This document shows, piece after piece, positions 1 to 8,870 of a stretch of 64,000 nucleotides of DNA. Position 1 is the stretch's first letter; the number at the start of each line of letters is the position of its first letter. The position numbers and the translations under genes are program-made. The notes beneath the pieces were generated by a model. The model was not told the origin of the DNA, ran no database searches, and saw only the letters and a list, made by a program, of their open reading frames with translations. This DNA is from Roseobacter denitrificans OCh 114 (lineage in GTDB: Bacteria; Pseudomonadota; Alphaproteobacteria; Rhodobacterales; Rhodobacteraceae), in assembly GCF_000014045.1 (NCBI RefSeq), contig NC_008209.1, positions 2,751,001 to 2,815,000 of the forward strand, given 5' to 3'.

Positions 1-539
1 ATGCCGGGCACGAAGATTTCCCAAACACCGGTCGCCCCCCGCTGGCGCATCATCATGCGCCGACCATCCCAGACGTTGAATTCGCCAACCACCGACACGC
101 GCTGCGCATTGGGGGCCCAGACGGCGAAATGCGTGCCTGCAACACCTTCATGCGTAATGACATGGGCGCCCAACACACTCCATAGGCGACGATGTGAGCC
201 CTCTCCCAGAAGATATTCGTCGATATCCCCGATCACGGGGCCAAAGCGATAAGGATCATCCATCTGCCACTGATGCGCGCCTTGGGTGATGCGCAGATGA
301 TAGGCAAAACGCTTCTTGCGCCGCGCCGCGGTGCCCTCGAAAAGCCCCGGCGTTTCCGTCTGGTTGAGCGTGACGATCACGCGCCCGGTCTTGGGGTCCA
401 GCGCCTCCACAGTCTCGGCACCGGGCAGAAAGACGCGCAGGCTCAGCTTTCCCGCAACCTCATGCAGGCCGAGCACGGAAAACGGATTGCCGTGACACCC
501 CGCGGCGAGCTTTTCGGCATCTGTTTGTGAGATATTCAC
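1..539 (-). CDS. glgB: 1,4-alpha-glucan branching enzyme, N-terminal part (cut by window edge)
   Basis: The product forms alpha-1,6 branches in glycogen. Only about 179 N-terminal residues lie in the window. They read through the N1 domain, with HGNPFSVLGLHE near residue 16, and into the CBM48 region, with GTHFAVWAPNAQRVSVVGEFN near residue 140; both are hallmarks of GlgB. I placed the start at a GTG at 539 because AGGAA (552-548) stands 8 bases upstream and the next upstream GTG in another frame runs into a stop. It begins 13 bases after the glgP stop, so the two are almost certainly co-transcribed. The C-terminal catalytic GH13 domain is outside the window. Confidence 0.93.
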   Translation of the reverse strand, partial: MNISQTDAEKLAAGCHGNPFSVLGLHEVAGKLSLRVFLPGAETVEALDPKTGRVIVTLNQTETPGLFEGTAARRKKRFAYHLRITQGAHQWQMDDPYRFGPVIGDIDEYLLGEGSHRRLWSVLGAHVITHEGVAGTHFAVWAPNAQRVSVVGEFNVWDGRRMMMRQRGATGVWEIFVPG

Positions 540-552
540 ACCACGTGTTCCT

Positions 553-2985
553 TCAGGCGACGTTCTGGTCTGCGTCGCGTTGTTCCAGCAGGCTTTGCGC
601 TTGCCAGATGTCCTTGGCATAGCCGCTGATCGTTCTGTCAGAGGAGAACCACCCCACGCGCGCGGTGTTCAACGCGGCCATCCGGGTCCAGGTGCGACTG
701 TCGGCAAAGGCCGTATCGACCTGGCGTTGCGCGGCGAAATAGGCGTCAAAATCACAGGTCACAAGGAAGTAGTCGTGATCATAAAGGCCATTCACAAGGT
801 TCACATAGCGATCCCTGTCGCCACCGGAAAACAGGCCTGATCTGATCTGGTCCAGCACTTCGCTCAACCGGGGGCTCGCGGCAATTGCGGTACGGGCATA
901 ATCAGGCTCTGCCCGGCGCGCCGTCACCTCCGCCGCCGTCAAGCCAAACAGAAAGAAATTCTCGGCCCCGACGCAGTCGCGGATTTCCACGTTGGCGCCA
1001 TCGAGCGTGCCGATGGTGGGCGCGCCGTTCAGGGCGAATTTCATGTTGCCGGTACCGGATGCTTCCTTTCCGGCGGTCGAGATCTGTTCCGAGAGGTCCG
1101 CCGCCGGGATCAACATCTCGGCCATGGAAACATTGTAGTTTTCCGGATAGACGATTTGCAGGAATTCACGCGTGACCGGGTCCGCATTGATGACGCGTGC
1201 GGCGTCGTTGATCAGGTGGATGATCTCTTTTGCGACCACATAGCCCGGGGCCGCCTTGCCCCCGAACAGTTTGACGCGCGGTGTCCAAGCGCCATTCGGA
1301 TTGGCGCGGATGTCATTCCAGAGCGCAACCGTTTCCAGCAGGTTCATCAGCTGGCGTTTGTATTCATGGATGCGTTTGATTTGCACATCAAACATGGCGG
1401 CGGGATCGACGCTGACGCCATCGCGCGCCTTGAGCCAATCGGCAAGCCGCGCCTTGTTGGCGTCCTTGGCCGCCTGAAACCGGTCGAGGAACGCGCTGTC
1501 CTCCACATGCGCCGTCAAGCCCGAGAGCTGATCAAGATTATCCGGCCAGGCGGTTCCGATCGTGTCATTGATCAGCCCGCGCAGCGGCCGGTTGCAGGTG
1601 TAAAGCCAGCGGCGCGGAGTAATGCCGTTGGTCTGGTTGATGATGCGGCCCGGATAGGCCGCGTTGAGGTCCGAAAACACCGTTTCCTTGACCAGTTCGG
1701 AGTGCAGCGCAGAAACGCCATTGACGTGATGGGCCATGACAAAGGCCAGTTCGCCCATCTTGACCTCGCCATGCTCAAAGATGCGCACGGTTTCGCCCGC
1801 CGTGGCGAAATGTGCCGCCTCGATCAGCTGGATGATGCGGTAATGGCGCGGCAGCACACGCGCAAACAGGTCTTCGGGCCAGCGCTCCAGCGCTTCCGGC
1901 AGCAGCGTGTGGTTCGTATAGGCAAGGCAAGCGCGGGCGGTGGTGATGGCCTGCGCCACTTCGAACTGGTGCTCATCCATGAGCAAACGCACCAGTTCCG
2001 GACCGGCAATCGCCGGGTGCGTATCGTTCAGCTGGATCGCAACATGATCCGGCAGGTCCTTGAGCGCCCCGCCCTCGCTGAGAAAGCGGCGCAGCAGGTC
2101 CTGCAGGGAGGCGGAAGTAAAGAAGTACTCCTGTTTCAGGCGCAGCTCCTTGCCCACATCGGTGGTATCGTCGGGATAGAGCACACGGCTGATGGTCCGC
2201 GCGAGCGCTTCGGGCGCGCTGGCCGCGATGTAATCGCCACGGTTGAAGCTTTCGAGGTCGAAATTGGTGGTCGGTTTGGCCGCCCATAACCGCAGCGTAT
2301 TCGCCCACCGTCCCTGCCAGCCCAGCACGGGCGTGTCATAGGCCGATGCCATAACCGTTTCGCCCGCGTGCCAGACGGTTTTGCCGTCTTCAACTGCCAC
2401 ATGTCCGCCGAAATGGATGGGATAGGTCACTTCGGGGCGCTCAAACTCCCAGACATGCGCTTGTGAGAGCCATGTCTCTGCCGTCTCGATCTGCGCACCC
2501 TCTTCAAAATGTTGTTCAAACAACCCGTGTTCATAGCGGATGCCATATCCGTAGGCCGGGATTCCAAGCGTCGAGAGCGAATCCATGAAACACGCCGCCA
2601 ATCGCCCCAGCCCGCCGTTGCCAAGCGCTGCGTCGGGCTCGTTGGCCACGACATCGCCGTAGTTTTGACCCAGCGCCGTGATCGCCTCTTCTGCGATGTC
2701 CTCAAAGCCGAGGTTCACGGCCACGTCCTCCACAAGACGCCCGATCAGAAACTCCATCGACAAATAATAAACGCGCTTGCCGCGTGCTTCATAGGTCTTG
2801 CGGGTGCTCTCGAACCACGGTTCCACCACATGATCGCGCAGGCTCAACGCCAGTGACATGCGCCAGTCATAGAGCGACGCATGCTCCGGGTCCTTGCCCA
2901 GCGACAATTTCAGATGGCGCAGGATGGCCGCGCTGAACGCTTCAACGGATGGGGCAGAAATACGGGGTGTGGTCATCGTTATCAT
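553..2985 (-). CDS. glgP: Glycogen/alpha-glucan phosphorylase
   Basis: The enzyme releases glucose 1-phosphate from glycogen, a cytosolic PLP-dependent reaction (GT35 family). The protein has about 810 residues, normal for the family. It carries the early motif YYLSMEFLIGR, the glycine-rich NGGLGRLAACFMDS and the PLP-lysine region GTGNMKFALNGA. The reading frame extends to 3006, but GAGAG lies just before the ATG at 2985, with another ATG at 2976; the initial residues are therefore uncertain. It sits downstream of the sugar kinase with an 82-base gap and directly upstream of glgB. This context links glycogen breakdown with the Entner-Doudoroff genes. Confidence 0.96.
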   Translation of the reverse strand: MITMTTPRISAPSVEAFSAAILRHLKLSLGKDPEHASLYDWRMSLALSLRDHVVEPWFESTRKTYEARGKRVYYLSMEFLIGRLVEDVAVNLGFEDIAEEAITALGQNYGDVVANEPDAALGNGGLGRLAACFMDSLSTLGIPAYGYGIRYEHGLFEQHFEEGAQIETAETWLSQAHVWEFERPEVTYPIHFGGHVAVEDGKTVWHAGETVMASAYDTPVLGWQGRWANTLRLWAAKPTTNFDLESFNRGDYIAASAPEALARTISRVLYPDDTTDVGKELRLKQEYFFTSASLQDLLRRFLSEGGALKDLPDHVAIQLNDTHPAIAGPELVRLLMDEHQFEVAQAITTARACLAYTNHTLLPEALERWPEDLFARVLPRHYRIIQLIEAAHFATAGETVRIFEHGEVKMGELAFVMAHHVNGVSALHSELVKETVFSDLNAAYPGRIINQTNGITPRRWLYTCNRPLRGLINDTIGTAWPDNLDQLSGLTAHVEDSAFLDRFQAAKDANKARLADWLKARDGVSVDPAAMFDVQIKRIHEYKRQLMNLLETVALWNDIRANPNGAWTPRVKLFGGKAAPGYVVAKEIIHLINDAARVINADPVTREFLQIVYPENYNVSMAEMLIPAADLSEQISTAGKEASGTGNMKFALNGAPTIGTLDGANVEIRDCVGAENFFLFGLTAAEVTARRAEPDYARTAIAASPRLSEVLDQIRSGLFSGGDRDRYVNLVNGLYDHDYFLVTCDFDAYFAAQRQVDTAFADSRTWTRMAALNTARVGWFSSDRTISGYAKDIWQAQSLLEQRDADQNVA

Positions 2986-3067
2986 ATACTCTCGGTTGCG
3001 GCGCAAACGCGTGCACCTTAGCTCATTTTGGATGGTGGTACAGGTTTCACGGCGCCACCGCCACTCA

Positions 3068-4000
3068 TCATAGGTTCAGTTCCTGCGCCCAAGGCGGGTT
3101 TGCACCTGCGCGGGCGACCGTGACTGCCGCCACACGCGCGCCAAGGGCCAGCGCATCTTCCATATCAGCCGGGCCGATGTCCTTTATGCGGGCCTTGCTC
3201 AGAAAACCCGCTCTGGACAGATGCGCCAGCACGCCGGAGTTGAACGTGTCCCCGGCACCAACCGTATCAACGACAACTGCCTTTTGTGCGGGCACAGAAA
3301 CCGCGCGCCCATCCGTGAAATGGGCCGACGCACCGGCGCTGCCACGGGTGACGATGACGATGCGCACGCCCTTTTCGGTTATGGACATCGCCTTATCCTC
3401 TGTCGTGCCAGAACCCGGCAGTATCCAGTCGAGATCCTCATCCGACACTTTCAGGATATCGGCCCCGACCATCATGCGGTCCAGCCGGGCGCGATACCGT
3501 GCCTCGTCCCGGATAAACCCCGGGCGGATGTTCGGATCCAGCATGATCACGCGCTGCGCGCCGTCCCGCAGGGCCAGTGCCGCATAGAATTCGGCGCAAG
3601 GCTCACTGATCAGGCTGATGCCGCCGAAGTAAAGCGCCGTGACATCTGGCGATAGGTGCGGCAGTTGTTCGGGCTCCAACATGCGCCCGGCGGTGTTTTC
3701 ATCATAAAACGTATAGCTCGCCTGCCCACCGCTCAGCCGCACGAAGGCCAGCGTCGTTGGCAGGTCTGATCGCACGGCATAATCCGCGCTCACATGGCTC
3801 GCCGCGAGGTCCGACACTAATTGCTGCCCAAAGAGGTCGGTCGACAGCCCGGAAAGGAACCCCGTCGGCACCCCAAGACGGCCCAGACCGATGGCGGTGT
3901 TGAAAATCGCCCCGCCGGAGTGCGGCACAAATCCTTCCGCGCCCGCGCCGGTGGGCGTCGGGATCATGTCAATCAGCGCTTCGCCGCAGCACAGTATCAT
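3068..4000 (-). CDS. PfkB-family sugar kinase, probable fructokinase
   Basis: This ribokinase-fold kinase of 310 residues phosphorylates a sugar, most likely fructose. The N-terminal CCGEALIDMIPTP and the C-terminal PfkB signature DTVGAGDTFNSGVLAHL, which holds the catalytic Asp, are clear. The start was set at ATG 4000, preceded by GGGAAAAGCGGA; a longer frame to 4141 overlaps eda and has no family similarity. It lies 31 bases after eda in the gap-edd-eda-kinase-glgP run. The fructokinase call rests on sequence style and neighbours; 2-keto-3-deoxygluconate kinase (KdgK) is the main alternative because of edd/eda. Confidence 0.85.
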   Translation of the reverse strand: MILCCGEALIDMIPTPTGAGAEGFVPHSGGAIFNTAIGLGRLGVPTGFLSGLSTDLFGQQLVSDLAASHVSADYAVRSDLPTTLAFVRLSGGQASYTFYDENTAGRMLEPEQLPHLSPDVTALYFGGISLISEPCAEFYAALALRDGAQRVIMLDPNIRPGFIRDEARYRARLDRMMVGADILKVSDEDLDWILPGSGTTEDKAMSITEKGVRIVIVTRGSAGASAHFTDGRAVSVPAQKAVVVDTVGAGDTFNSGVLAHLSRAGFLSKARIKDIGPADMEDALALGARVAAVTVARAGANPPWAQELNL

Positions 4001-4031
4001 TCCGCTTTTCCCATGTTGTGAACCGCGCGCG

Positions 4032-4673
4032 TCACTGGCCCAGGGCGCTGGCCGCTTTCGCGAGGCTCTCGATGGCGGCCCAGTCATTCTGTGCAACCAG
4101 ATCTGCAGGGGCCACCCAACTGCCCCCGGCACAGAGCACATTCGGCAAGGCCAAATAGCTTTGCGCGTTTGCCGGGCTGACGCCCCCGGTCGGGCAGAAT
4201 GAAATCTGCGGCAGGGGTCCGCCGATGGCCTTCAGGGCGGGCGCACCGCCCGAGGCCTCCGCCGGGAAGAACTTGAGCATGTCATAGCCGCGCGCCAGCA
4301 GACGCATCGCTTCGCTCGCGGTAGCGGCCCCTGCCAGAAGTGGTAATTCCAGCGCTTCGCAGGCATCAATCAGGTCGTCCGTCGCGCCGGGTGAAACGCC
4401 AAAGGTTGCCCCGGCCTCTTTCGCGGCGCGCACATCATCGGGCGTCACGAGCGTGCCTGCCCCGACCACGCCGCCCTTGACCTGTGCCATGTGCGCGATC
4501 ACCTCAAGCGCCGCGGGCGTCCTCAGCGTGACCTCGAGGGCGGGCAAGCCACCGGCGATCAGGGCTTCGGCCAGCGGCCTTGCCTTGCTGGCATCTTCCA
4601 CGACCAATACCGGGACAATTGGTGCCATGCCGCAGATGTCGCGGGCGCGTCTGCTTGCGTCTTGAGGGGTCAT
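4032..4673 (-). CDS. eda: KDPG aldolase (2-dehydro-3-deoxyphosphogluconate aldolase)
   Basis: The enzyme splits 2-keto-3-deoxy-6-phosphogluconate into pyruvate and glyceraldehyde 3-phosphate, the last step of the Entner-Doudoroff pathway. The protein has 213 residues, the usual length. Visible are VPVLVVEDASKARPLAEAL at the N-terminus, the EVTLRTPAALE strand with its catalytic Glu/Arg, and the Schiff-base lysine in MLKFFPAEASGG. AGGAAAGGAAAACACAG precedes the ATG. The gene starts 15 bases after the edd stop, so translation of the two steps is probably balanced. Confidence 0.97.
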   Translation of the reverse strand: MTPQDASRRARDICGMAPIVPVLVVEDASKARPLAEALIAGGLPALEVTLRTPAALEVIAHMAQVKGGVVGAGTLVTPDDVRAAKEAGATFGVSPGATDDLIDACEALELPLLAGAATASEAMRLLARGYDMLKFFPAEASGGAPALKAIGGPLPQISFCPTGGVSPANAQSYLALPNVLCAGGSWVAPADLVAQNDWAAIESLAKAASALGQ

Positions 4674-4688
4674 CTGTGTTTTCCTTTC

Positions 4689-6494
4689 CTAGAACAGCGC
4701 GCAGGCACCGGTATCTGCCGATCCCACCTGGCGGCGGAAATTGGCAAACAACTCGCGCCCGAGACCGAATTCATTCGCCGACAGATCAGCCTGTGCAACC
4801 GCCCGATCCAACACGCCATCCGTCAGGATTTCAAGCACTCCGGCAATCGCATCCACGCGCACAATATCCCCGTCGCGCAGCTTCGCAATCGCGCCGCCAT
4901 CCAGCGCCTCGGGGCTGACGTGGATCGCCGCAGGCACGGAGCCCGAGGCACCGGACATCCGCCCATCCGTAACAAGAGCCACGTTCAGCCCTTTGGCCTG
5001 CAGGTTTTTCAAGGCGGGCGTCAGGCTGTGCAATTCGGGCATGCCATTGGCCTTGGGTCCCTGAAAGCGCACGACAATCACGGTATCCTGCGTGATTTCA
5101 CCCGCCCGGCAGGCATTCTTGACCGTCTCCTGATCATGGAAGACGCGCACCGGTGCCTCGACAATCTGGTGTTCCGGTTTGACCGCCGACGCCTTGATCA
5201 CCGCATTGCCCAAGGAGCCGGACAGCCGTTTGAGACCTCCTGTCGCCTGAAACGGGTCCGCTGCAGGGCGCACGATCTTCATGTTCAGGCTTTCGGTGGT
5301 TCCCTGTTCCCAGACGACCTCGCCCTCGATCAGCTTTGGCTCCTGCGTGTAAAGCTCCAGCCCGCCGCCCGCGACGGTTTTTGTATCGCCGTGCAGCAAT
5401 CCGGCCCCGAGTAGTTCGCGGATCATGTAGCCGAGCCCCCCCGCCGCATGGAAATGGTTCACATCCGCCAGACCGTTGGGATACACCCGTGCCAGCAGCG
5501 GCGTCACATCCGAAATATCCGAAAAATCCTGCCAGTCCAGAATGATCCCACCGGCCCGGGCCATCGCCACCAGGTGGATCAGCAGATTGGTCGAACCGCC
5601 GGTTGCATTCAACCCGACGATACCATTGACGAAGGCCTTTTCCGTCAGGATATCGCAGACCGGCGTGTAGCTGTCGCCCAGATCAGACAGAGCCAGCGCA
5701 CGCTGTGCACCCGCTTTGGTCAGCGCATCGCGCAGGCCTGTATTCGGTGTCACAAAGCTGGTGCCCGGCAAATGCAGCCCCATGAATTCCATCAGCATCT
5801 GGTTGGTATTGGCCGTGCCGTAGAATGTGCAGGTGCCCGGCCCGTGATAGGCGCCCATCTCGGCTTTCATTAATTCCGCGCGGCCCACTTCCCCGGCAGC
5901 AAATTTCTGACGCACGGTGCTTTTTTCGTCATTGGACAGACCCGAGGTCATGGGACCCGCTGGCAGGAACACGGTGGGCACGTGACCGAAGGTCTGCGCC
6001 GCGATCACAAGACCGGGCACGATTTTGTCACAGACACCCAGATAGACCGCCGCATCAAAGGTGTTGTGGCTCATCGCGACAGAGGTCGCCATGGCAATAA
6101 CATCGCGCGAAAACAGGCTGAGTTCCATGCCCGGCTCGCCCTGTGTCACGCCGTCACACATGGCCGGAACACCGCCTGCCACCTGTGCGGTCCCGCCTGC
6201 CTCGCGCGCGGCTTCGCGGATCAGATCGGGAAAACGCTCGAAAGGCTGATGCGCGGAAAGCATGTCATTATAGGTGGTGACGATCCCCAGATTGCCCGCC
6301 GTTTCATGGGCCAGCTTGGCCTGATCCTGTCCCGCGCCCGCATAGGCATGCGCCTGACCGCTACAGCTCAGATGTGCGCGCGCCGGGCCCTTGACCCGTG
6401 CGGCGTTCATACGGTCCAGATACTCTCCACGGGGGCCTTTGCTGCGTTCGATAATGCGCCGGGTGACGCGATCAATCGTCTCGTTCAGGGGCAT
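4689..6494 (-). CDS. edd: 6-phosphogluconate dehydratase
   Basis: This Fe-S dehydratase of the IlvD/Edd family turns 6-phosphogluconate into KDPG, the committed step of the Entner-Doudoroff pathway. It is 601 residues long. Family motifs include [38 protein letters not shown] with a cluster Cys, [10 protein letters not shown] with a second Cys, and [22 protein letters not shown] near the C-terminus. ATG 6494 was chosen because GGAGAA stands 6 bases upstream; a TTG at 6524 gives a longer frame without a good site. It follows gap by 45 bases. Confidence 0.97.
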   Translation of the reverse strand: MPLNETIDRVTRRIIERSKGPRGEYLDRMNAARVKGPARAHLSCSGQAHAYAGAGQDQAKLAHETAGNLGIVTTYNDMLSAHQPFERFPDLIREAAREAGGTAQVAGGVPAMCDGVTQGEPGMELSLFSRDVIAMATSVAMSHNTFDAAVYLGVCDKIVPGLVIAAQTFGHVPTVFLPAGPMTSGLSNDEKSTVRQKFAAGEVGRAELMKAEMGAYHGPGTCTFYGTANTNQMLMEFMGLHLPGTSFVTPNTGLRDALTKAGAQRALALSDLGDSYTPVCDILTEKAFVNGIVGLNATGGSTNLLIHLVAMARAGGIILDWQDFSDISDVTPLLARVYPNGLADVNHFHAAGGLGYMIRELLGAGLLHGDTKTVAGGGLELYTQEPKLIEGEVVWEQGTTESLNMKIVRPAADPFQATGGLKRLSGSLGNAVIKASAVKPEHQIVEAPVRVFHDQETVKNACRAGEITQDTVIVVRFQGPKANGMPELHSLTPALKNLQAKGLNVALVTDGRMSGASGSVPAAIHVSPEALDGGAIAKLRDGDIVRVDAIAGVLEILTDGVLDRAVAQADLSANEFGLGRELFANFRRQVGSADTGACALF

Positions 6495-6539
6495 GTCGCT
6501 TTCTCCAATGGCTGTGACGTTCAAACGGACCGGCTCAGG

Positions 6540-7547
6540 TCAGCTTTTGGCCAGTGTCGCCAGTTTGCGTCCAGTATCGATCATGCGATTGGCAAAACCC
6601 CACTCATTGTCATACCACGTCACGACACGCACCAGCCCGTCGCGCGTCACTTTGGTTTGCGGCGCGGCAAAGCAGGACGAATGCGAATCGTGGTTGAAAT
6701 CAATGGATACCATCGGGTCCGTTTCATAGGACAGAACCCCCCGCATCGGCCCCTCGGCGGCGGCTTTGATCGCGGCGTTGATCTCATCGGCGCTCGTGTC
6801 TTTCTCCGGCACAAAGCTGAGGTCCACGAGGGATACATTCGGTGTCGGGACCCGCACTGCGGACCCTTCAAGACGCCCCTCAAGGCGCGGCAGAACCAGC
6901 GCGATGGCCTTGGCGGCCCCTGTTGAGGTCGGTACCATCGACAGGGCTGCTGCCCGCCCACGGTAGGGGTCTTTGTGCGCGGCGTCATGCGATGGCTGAT
7001 CGCCGGTATAGGCATGGATGGTGGTCATGTAGCCGGTTTTGATACCGACCGCCTTGTCCAGAACCGCCGCCACCGGAGCCAGACAATTCGTCGTGCAGGA
7101 CGCGTTGGAGACGATCGCATCATCCTTGGTCAATTCGTGATCATTGACGCCAAACACAACGGTGCGATCCGCATCCGCCCCGGGTGCCGAGATCAGAACC
7201 CGGCCAGAGCCGTTCTTGAGATGCAACGCGGCCTTATCGCGCGCCGTGAAAAACCCCGTGCATTCCATCGCGACATCCACGTCGCCCCACGGCAGTTCCG
7301 CCGGGTCGCGCAACGCACTCACCCGGATCGGCTTGCCATTGACGATGAGCGCATCGCCCTGCACTTCAACATCCCCCTGAAAGCGTCCGTGCACACTGTC
7401 GTATTTCAACAGATGCGCCAGCGTTTCAGGGCTGGACAGGTCGTTGATGGCGACAACTTCCACATCGGAAATTCTGTTTTCGACCAATGCGCGCAGGACA
7501 CCCCGCCCAATTCGTCCAAAGCCGTTGATACCTACCTGATGGGACAT
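6540..7547 (-). CDS. gap: Type I glyceraldehyde-3-phosphate dehydrogenase
   Basis: NAD(P)-dependent oxidation of glyceraldehyde 3-phosphate to 1,3-bisphosphoglycerate. The protein has 335 residues with the Rossmann start VGINGFGRIGRGVLRA, the active-site Cys in SNASCTTNCLAPVA and the C-terminal WYDNEWGFANRMIDT. The ATG at 7547 has a strong AGGAGG a few bases upstream. It is the first gene of the Entner-Doudoroff/glycogen run and consumes the glyceraldehyde 3-phosphate that Eda makes. Its promoter region carries a LacI-type palindrome (7600-7613), which suggests carbohydrate-dependent control. Rhodobacterales usually carry more than one gap, so this may be the catabolic copy. Confidence 0.97.
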   Translation of the reverse strand: MSHQVGINGFGRIGRGVLRALVENRISDVEVVAINDLSSPETLAHLLKYDSVHGRFQGDVEVQGDALIVNGKPIRVSALRDPAELPWGDVDVAMECTGFFTARDKAALHLKNGSGRVLISAPGADADRTVVFGVNDHELTKDDAIVSNASCTTNCLAPVAAVLDKAVGIKTGYMTTIHAYTGDQPSHDAAHKDPYRGRAAALSMVPTSTGAAKAIALVLPRLEGRLEGSAVRVPTPNVSLVDLSFVPEKDTSADEINAAIKAAAEGPMRGVLSYETDPMVSIDFNHDSHSSCFAAPQTKVTRDGLVRVVTWYDNEWGFANRMIDTGRKLATLAKS

Positions 7548-7599
7548 CCTATCCTCCTGAGACTGCATATGCATGTGCTGGCAACCAGCGCCGTTGATC

Positions 7600-7613
7600 T
7601 GTTAGCGCTAACG
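7600..7613. promoter_or_regulatory. LacI-family-type operator upstream of gap
   Basis: The 14-mer TGTTAGCGCTAACG contains the perfect 12-base palindrome GTTAGCGCTAAC with a central GC step. This is the form known for LacI/GntR (gluconate repressor)-family operators (TGTTAGCGCTAACA type). It lies about 53 bases upstream of the gap start codon, where it would overlap the promoter of the whole gap-edd-eda-kinase-glg run. No LacI gene lies next to it; the only LacI regulator in the window is 41 kb away beside a different pathway. Confidence 0.65.
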
Positions 7614-7648
7614 ATCACAAATCGCCAGAGATTTCAATGCCTGATTTT

Positions 7649-7691
7649 ACCGGGCCTGCCTTGCTCTGTGAACATAGCTTGCCGGCCCGGT
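7649..7691. other. Long-loop inverted repeat after the glycerol operon
   Basis: ACCGGGCC (7649-7656) pairs perfectly with GGCCCGGT (7684-7691) around a 27-base loop. It lies 21 bases downstream of the stop of the alcohol dehydrogenase gene. It could help end transcription of the glpD-glpK-adh operon, but neither strand has the run of T expected of an intrinsic terminator, so I call it only an inverted repeat. Confidence 0.35.
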
Positions 7692-7711
7692 GTCACGCAG
7701 CCCGGACGTTG

Positions 7712-8863
7712 CTATAATACGGCCTTGATCAGACGGACCAAATCCGCCTCTGACAGGGTGCAGGGATTGGCCTGCATCGACGAACTGACGGCTGCATCCT
7801 GCGCAACCGTGCTGAGGCACACATCGGGGGTCATCCAACGCCCCAGCCGCGCCAGACCCCAACTGTCCAGCATGTCCGCCCAGGCTGCCGCATCAATTGG
7901 CGTCCGGATTCCAAAGGCTTGCGACAGATGCGCCGCTACCTCATCAAAGCGGGCTGCCTGTTGGTTCAATCCTGACAAGGCCGCCCGGTTCGCCTGCAAA
8001 ACACCGCCCAGAAGCCTGCCGCAGATCAACCCATGCGGCGCACCGCTGCGCCCGCCAATGGCACCAGCAAGGCCGTGCACAGCCCCCAGACCCGCGTTCG
8101 CAAGCGCCATGCCCCCGCACAGGCTCGCGAAGGCCATGTCGTCTCTTGCCTGAGCATCTTCGCCTTCCAGAAGTCGCGCCAGCGCATGGGCCGCCTTGGG
8201 AATCGCCTCCCGGCACAGGGCATCCGTGACCGGGTTGCTGCGTTTGCTGAGGTAGGGTTCGATCACCTGCACCAGCGCATCAAGACCGGATGCAAGGGTC
8301 ACGTCTTTCGGGGCATCGTCCATCAACTCAGGATCGACAATCGCCAGACGCGCCAGCATCCTGTCATCCCGCAGACTGACCTTGCGGCCCGAACCGGGGA
8401 CACCGATCACGGCATTCTTGGTGACTTCCGAGCCCGTGCCAGCCGTGGTTGGGATCGCCACAAACGGCAGGGGCGCAGCACGCAGCGGCAGGCCTTTCCC
8501 AACACCCTCCAGATGATCAAGTACCGGCGCATCCCCCGGCGCCAGCGCCGCAAGCGCCTTGCCCAGATCCATGACAGAACCACCCCCGACCGCCACGACA
8601 ACATCCACAGGGCCCGCCTTGATCTGCGCCAAAGCCTCTTGCAGCATGTCGATATCCGGCTCCGCCCGACAGCGAATGGATTGGATGCTGCATCCCGCGG
8701 CGCTCAATTCCGCCTCAAGCGCGTCCACCCAAACCACGGAGTGCCCGCGCACCAGACAGACCCCGGTGCCGAACGCCGCAACCGCCTGCGCCGCTGATAC
8801 GCGCGCACCGCGCCCAAAAGTGACCCGGCCCGCGGTTTGAAAAGTGAATGTGGCTGACCCCAT
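7712..8863 (-). CDS. Iron-containing (type III) alcohol dehydrogenase
   Basis: This NAD(P)-dependent dehydrogenase of 383 residues has the family's GGGSVMDLGKALA nucleotide-binding loop and IPTTAGTGSEVTKNAVI. It is the third gene of glpD-glpK-adh, starting 7 bases after the glpK stop, with GAGAA before ATG 8863. The metal-ligand set is unusual: the first Asp is present in GLDALVQ, but the His expected four residues later is Gln. The later His residues in AVHGLAGA and APHGLICG are kept. The substrate is unknown; a role with glycerol, dihydroxyacetone or propanediol is inferred only from the operon. Confidence 0.85.
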   Translation of the reverse strand: MGSATFTFQTAGRVTFGRGARVSAAQAVAAFGTGVCLVRGHSVVWVDALEAELSAAGCSIQSIRCRAEPDIDMLQEALAQIKAGPVDVVVAVGGGSVMDLGKALAALAPGDAPVLDHLEGVGKGLPLRAAPLPFVAIPTTAGTGSEVTKNAVIGVPGSGRKVSLRDDRMLARLAIVDPELMDDAPKDVTLASGLDALVQVIEPYLSKRSNPVTDALCREAIPKAAHALARLLEGEDAQARDDMAFASLCGGMALANAGLGAVHGLAGAIGGRSGAPHGLICGRLLGGVLQANRAALSGLNQQAARFDEVAAHLSQAFGIRTPIDAAAWADMLDSWGLARLGRWMTPDVCLSTVAQDAAVSSSMQANPCTLSEADLVRLIKAVL

Positions 8864-8870
8864 GCCGTTC

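Noticed and set aside
1156..2289. Long plus-strand open frame of 377 codons opposite glgP
   Set aside because: It lies wholly antisense to glgP, its translation is Arg/His/Gln-rich without any domain, and GC-rich coding sequence regularly opens such frames.
7649..7691. Rho-independent terminator after the glycerol operon
   Set aside because: The stem is good but the loop is 27 bases and no U-run follows on either strand.
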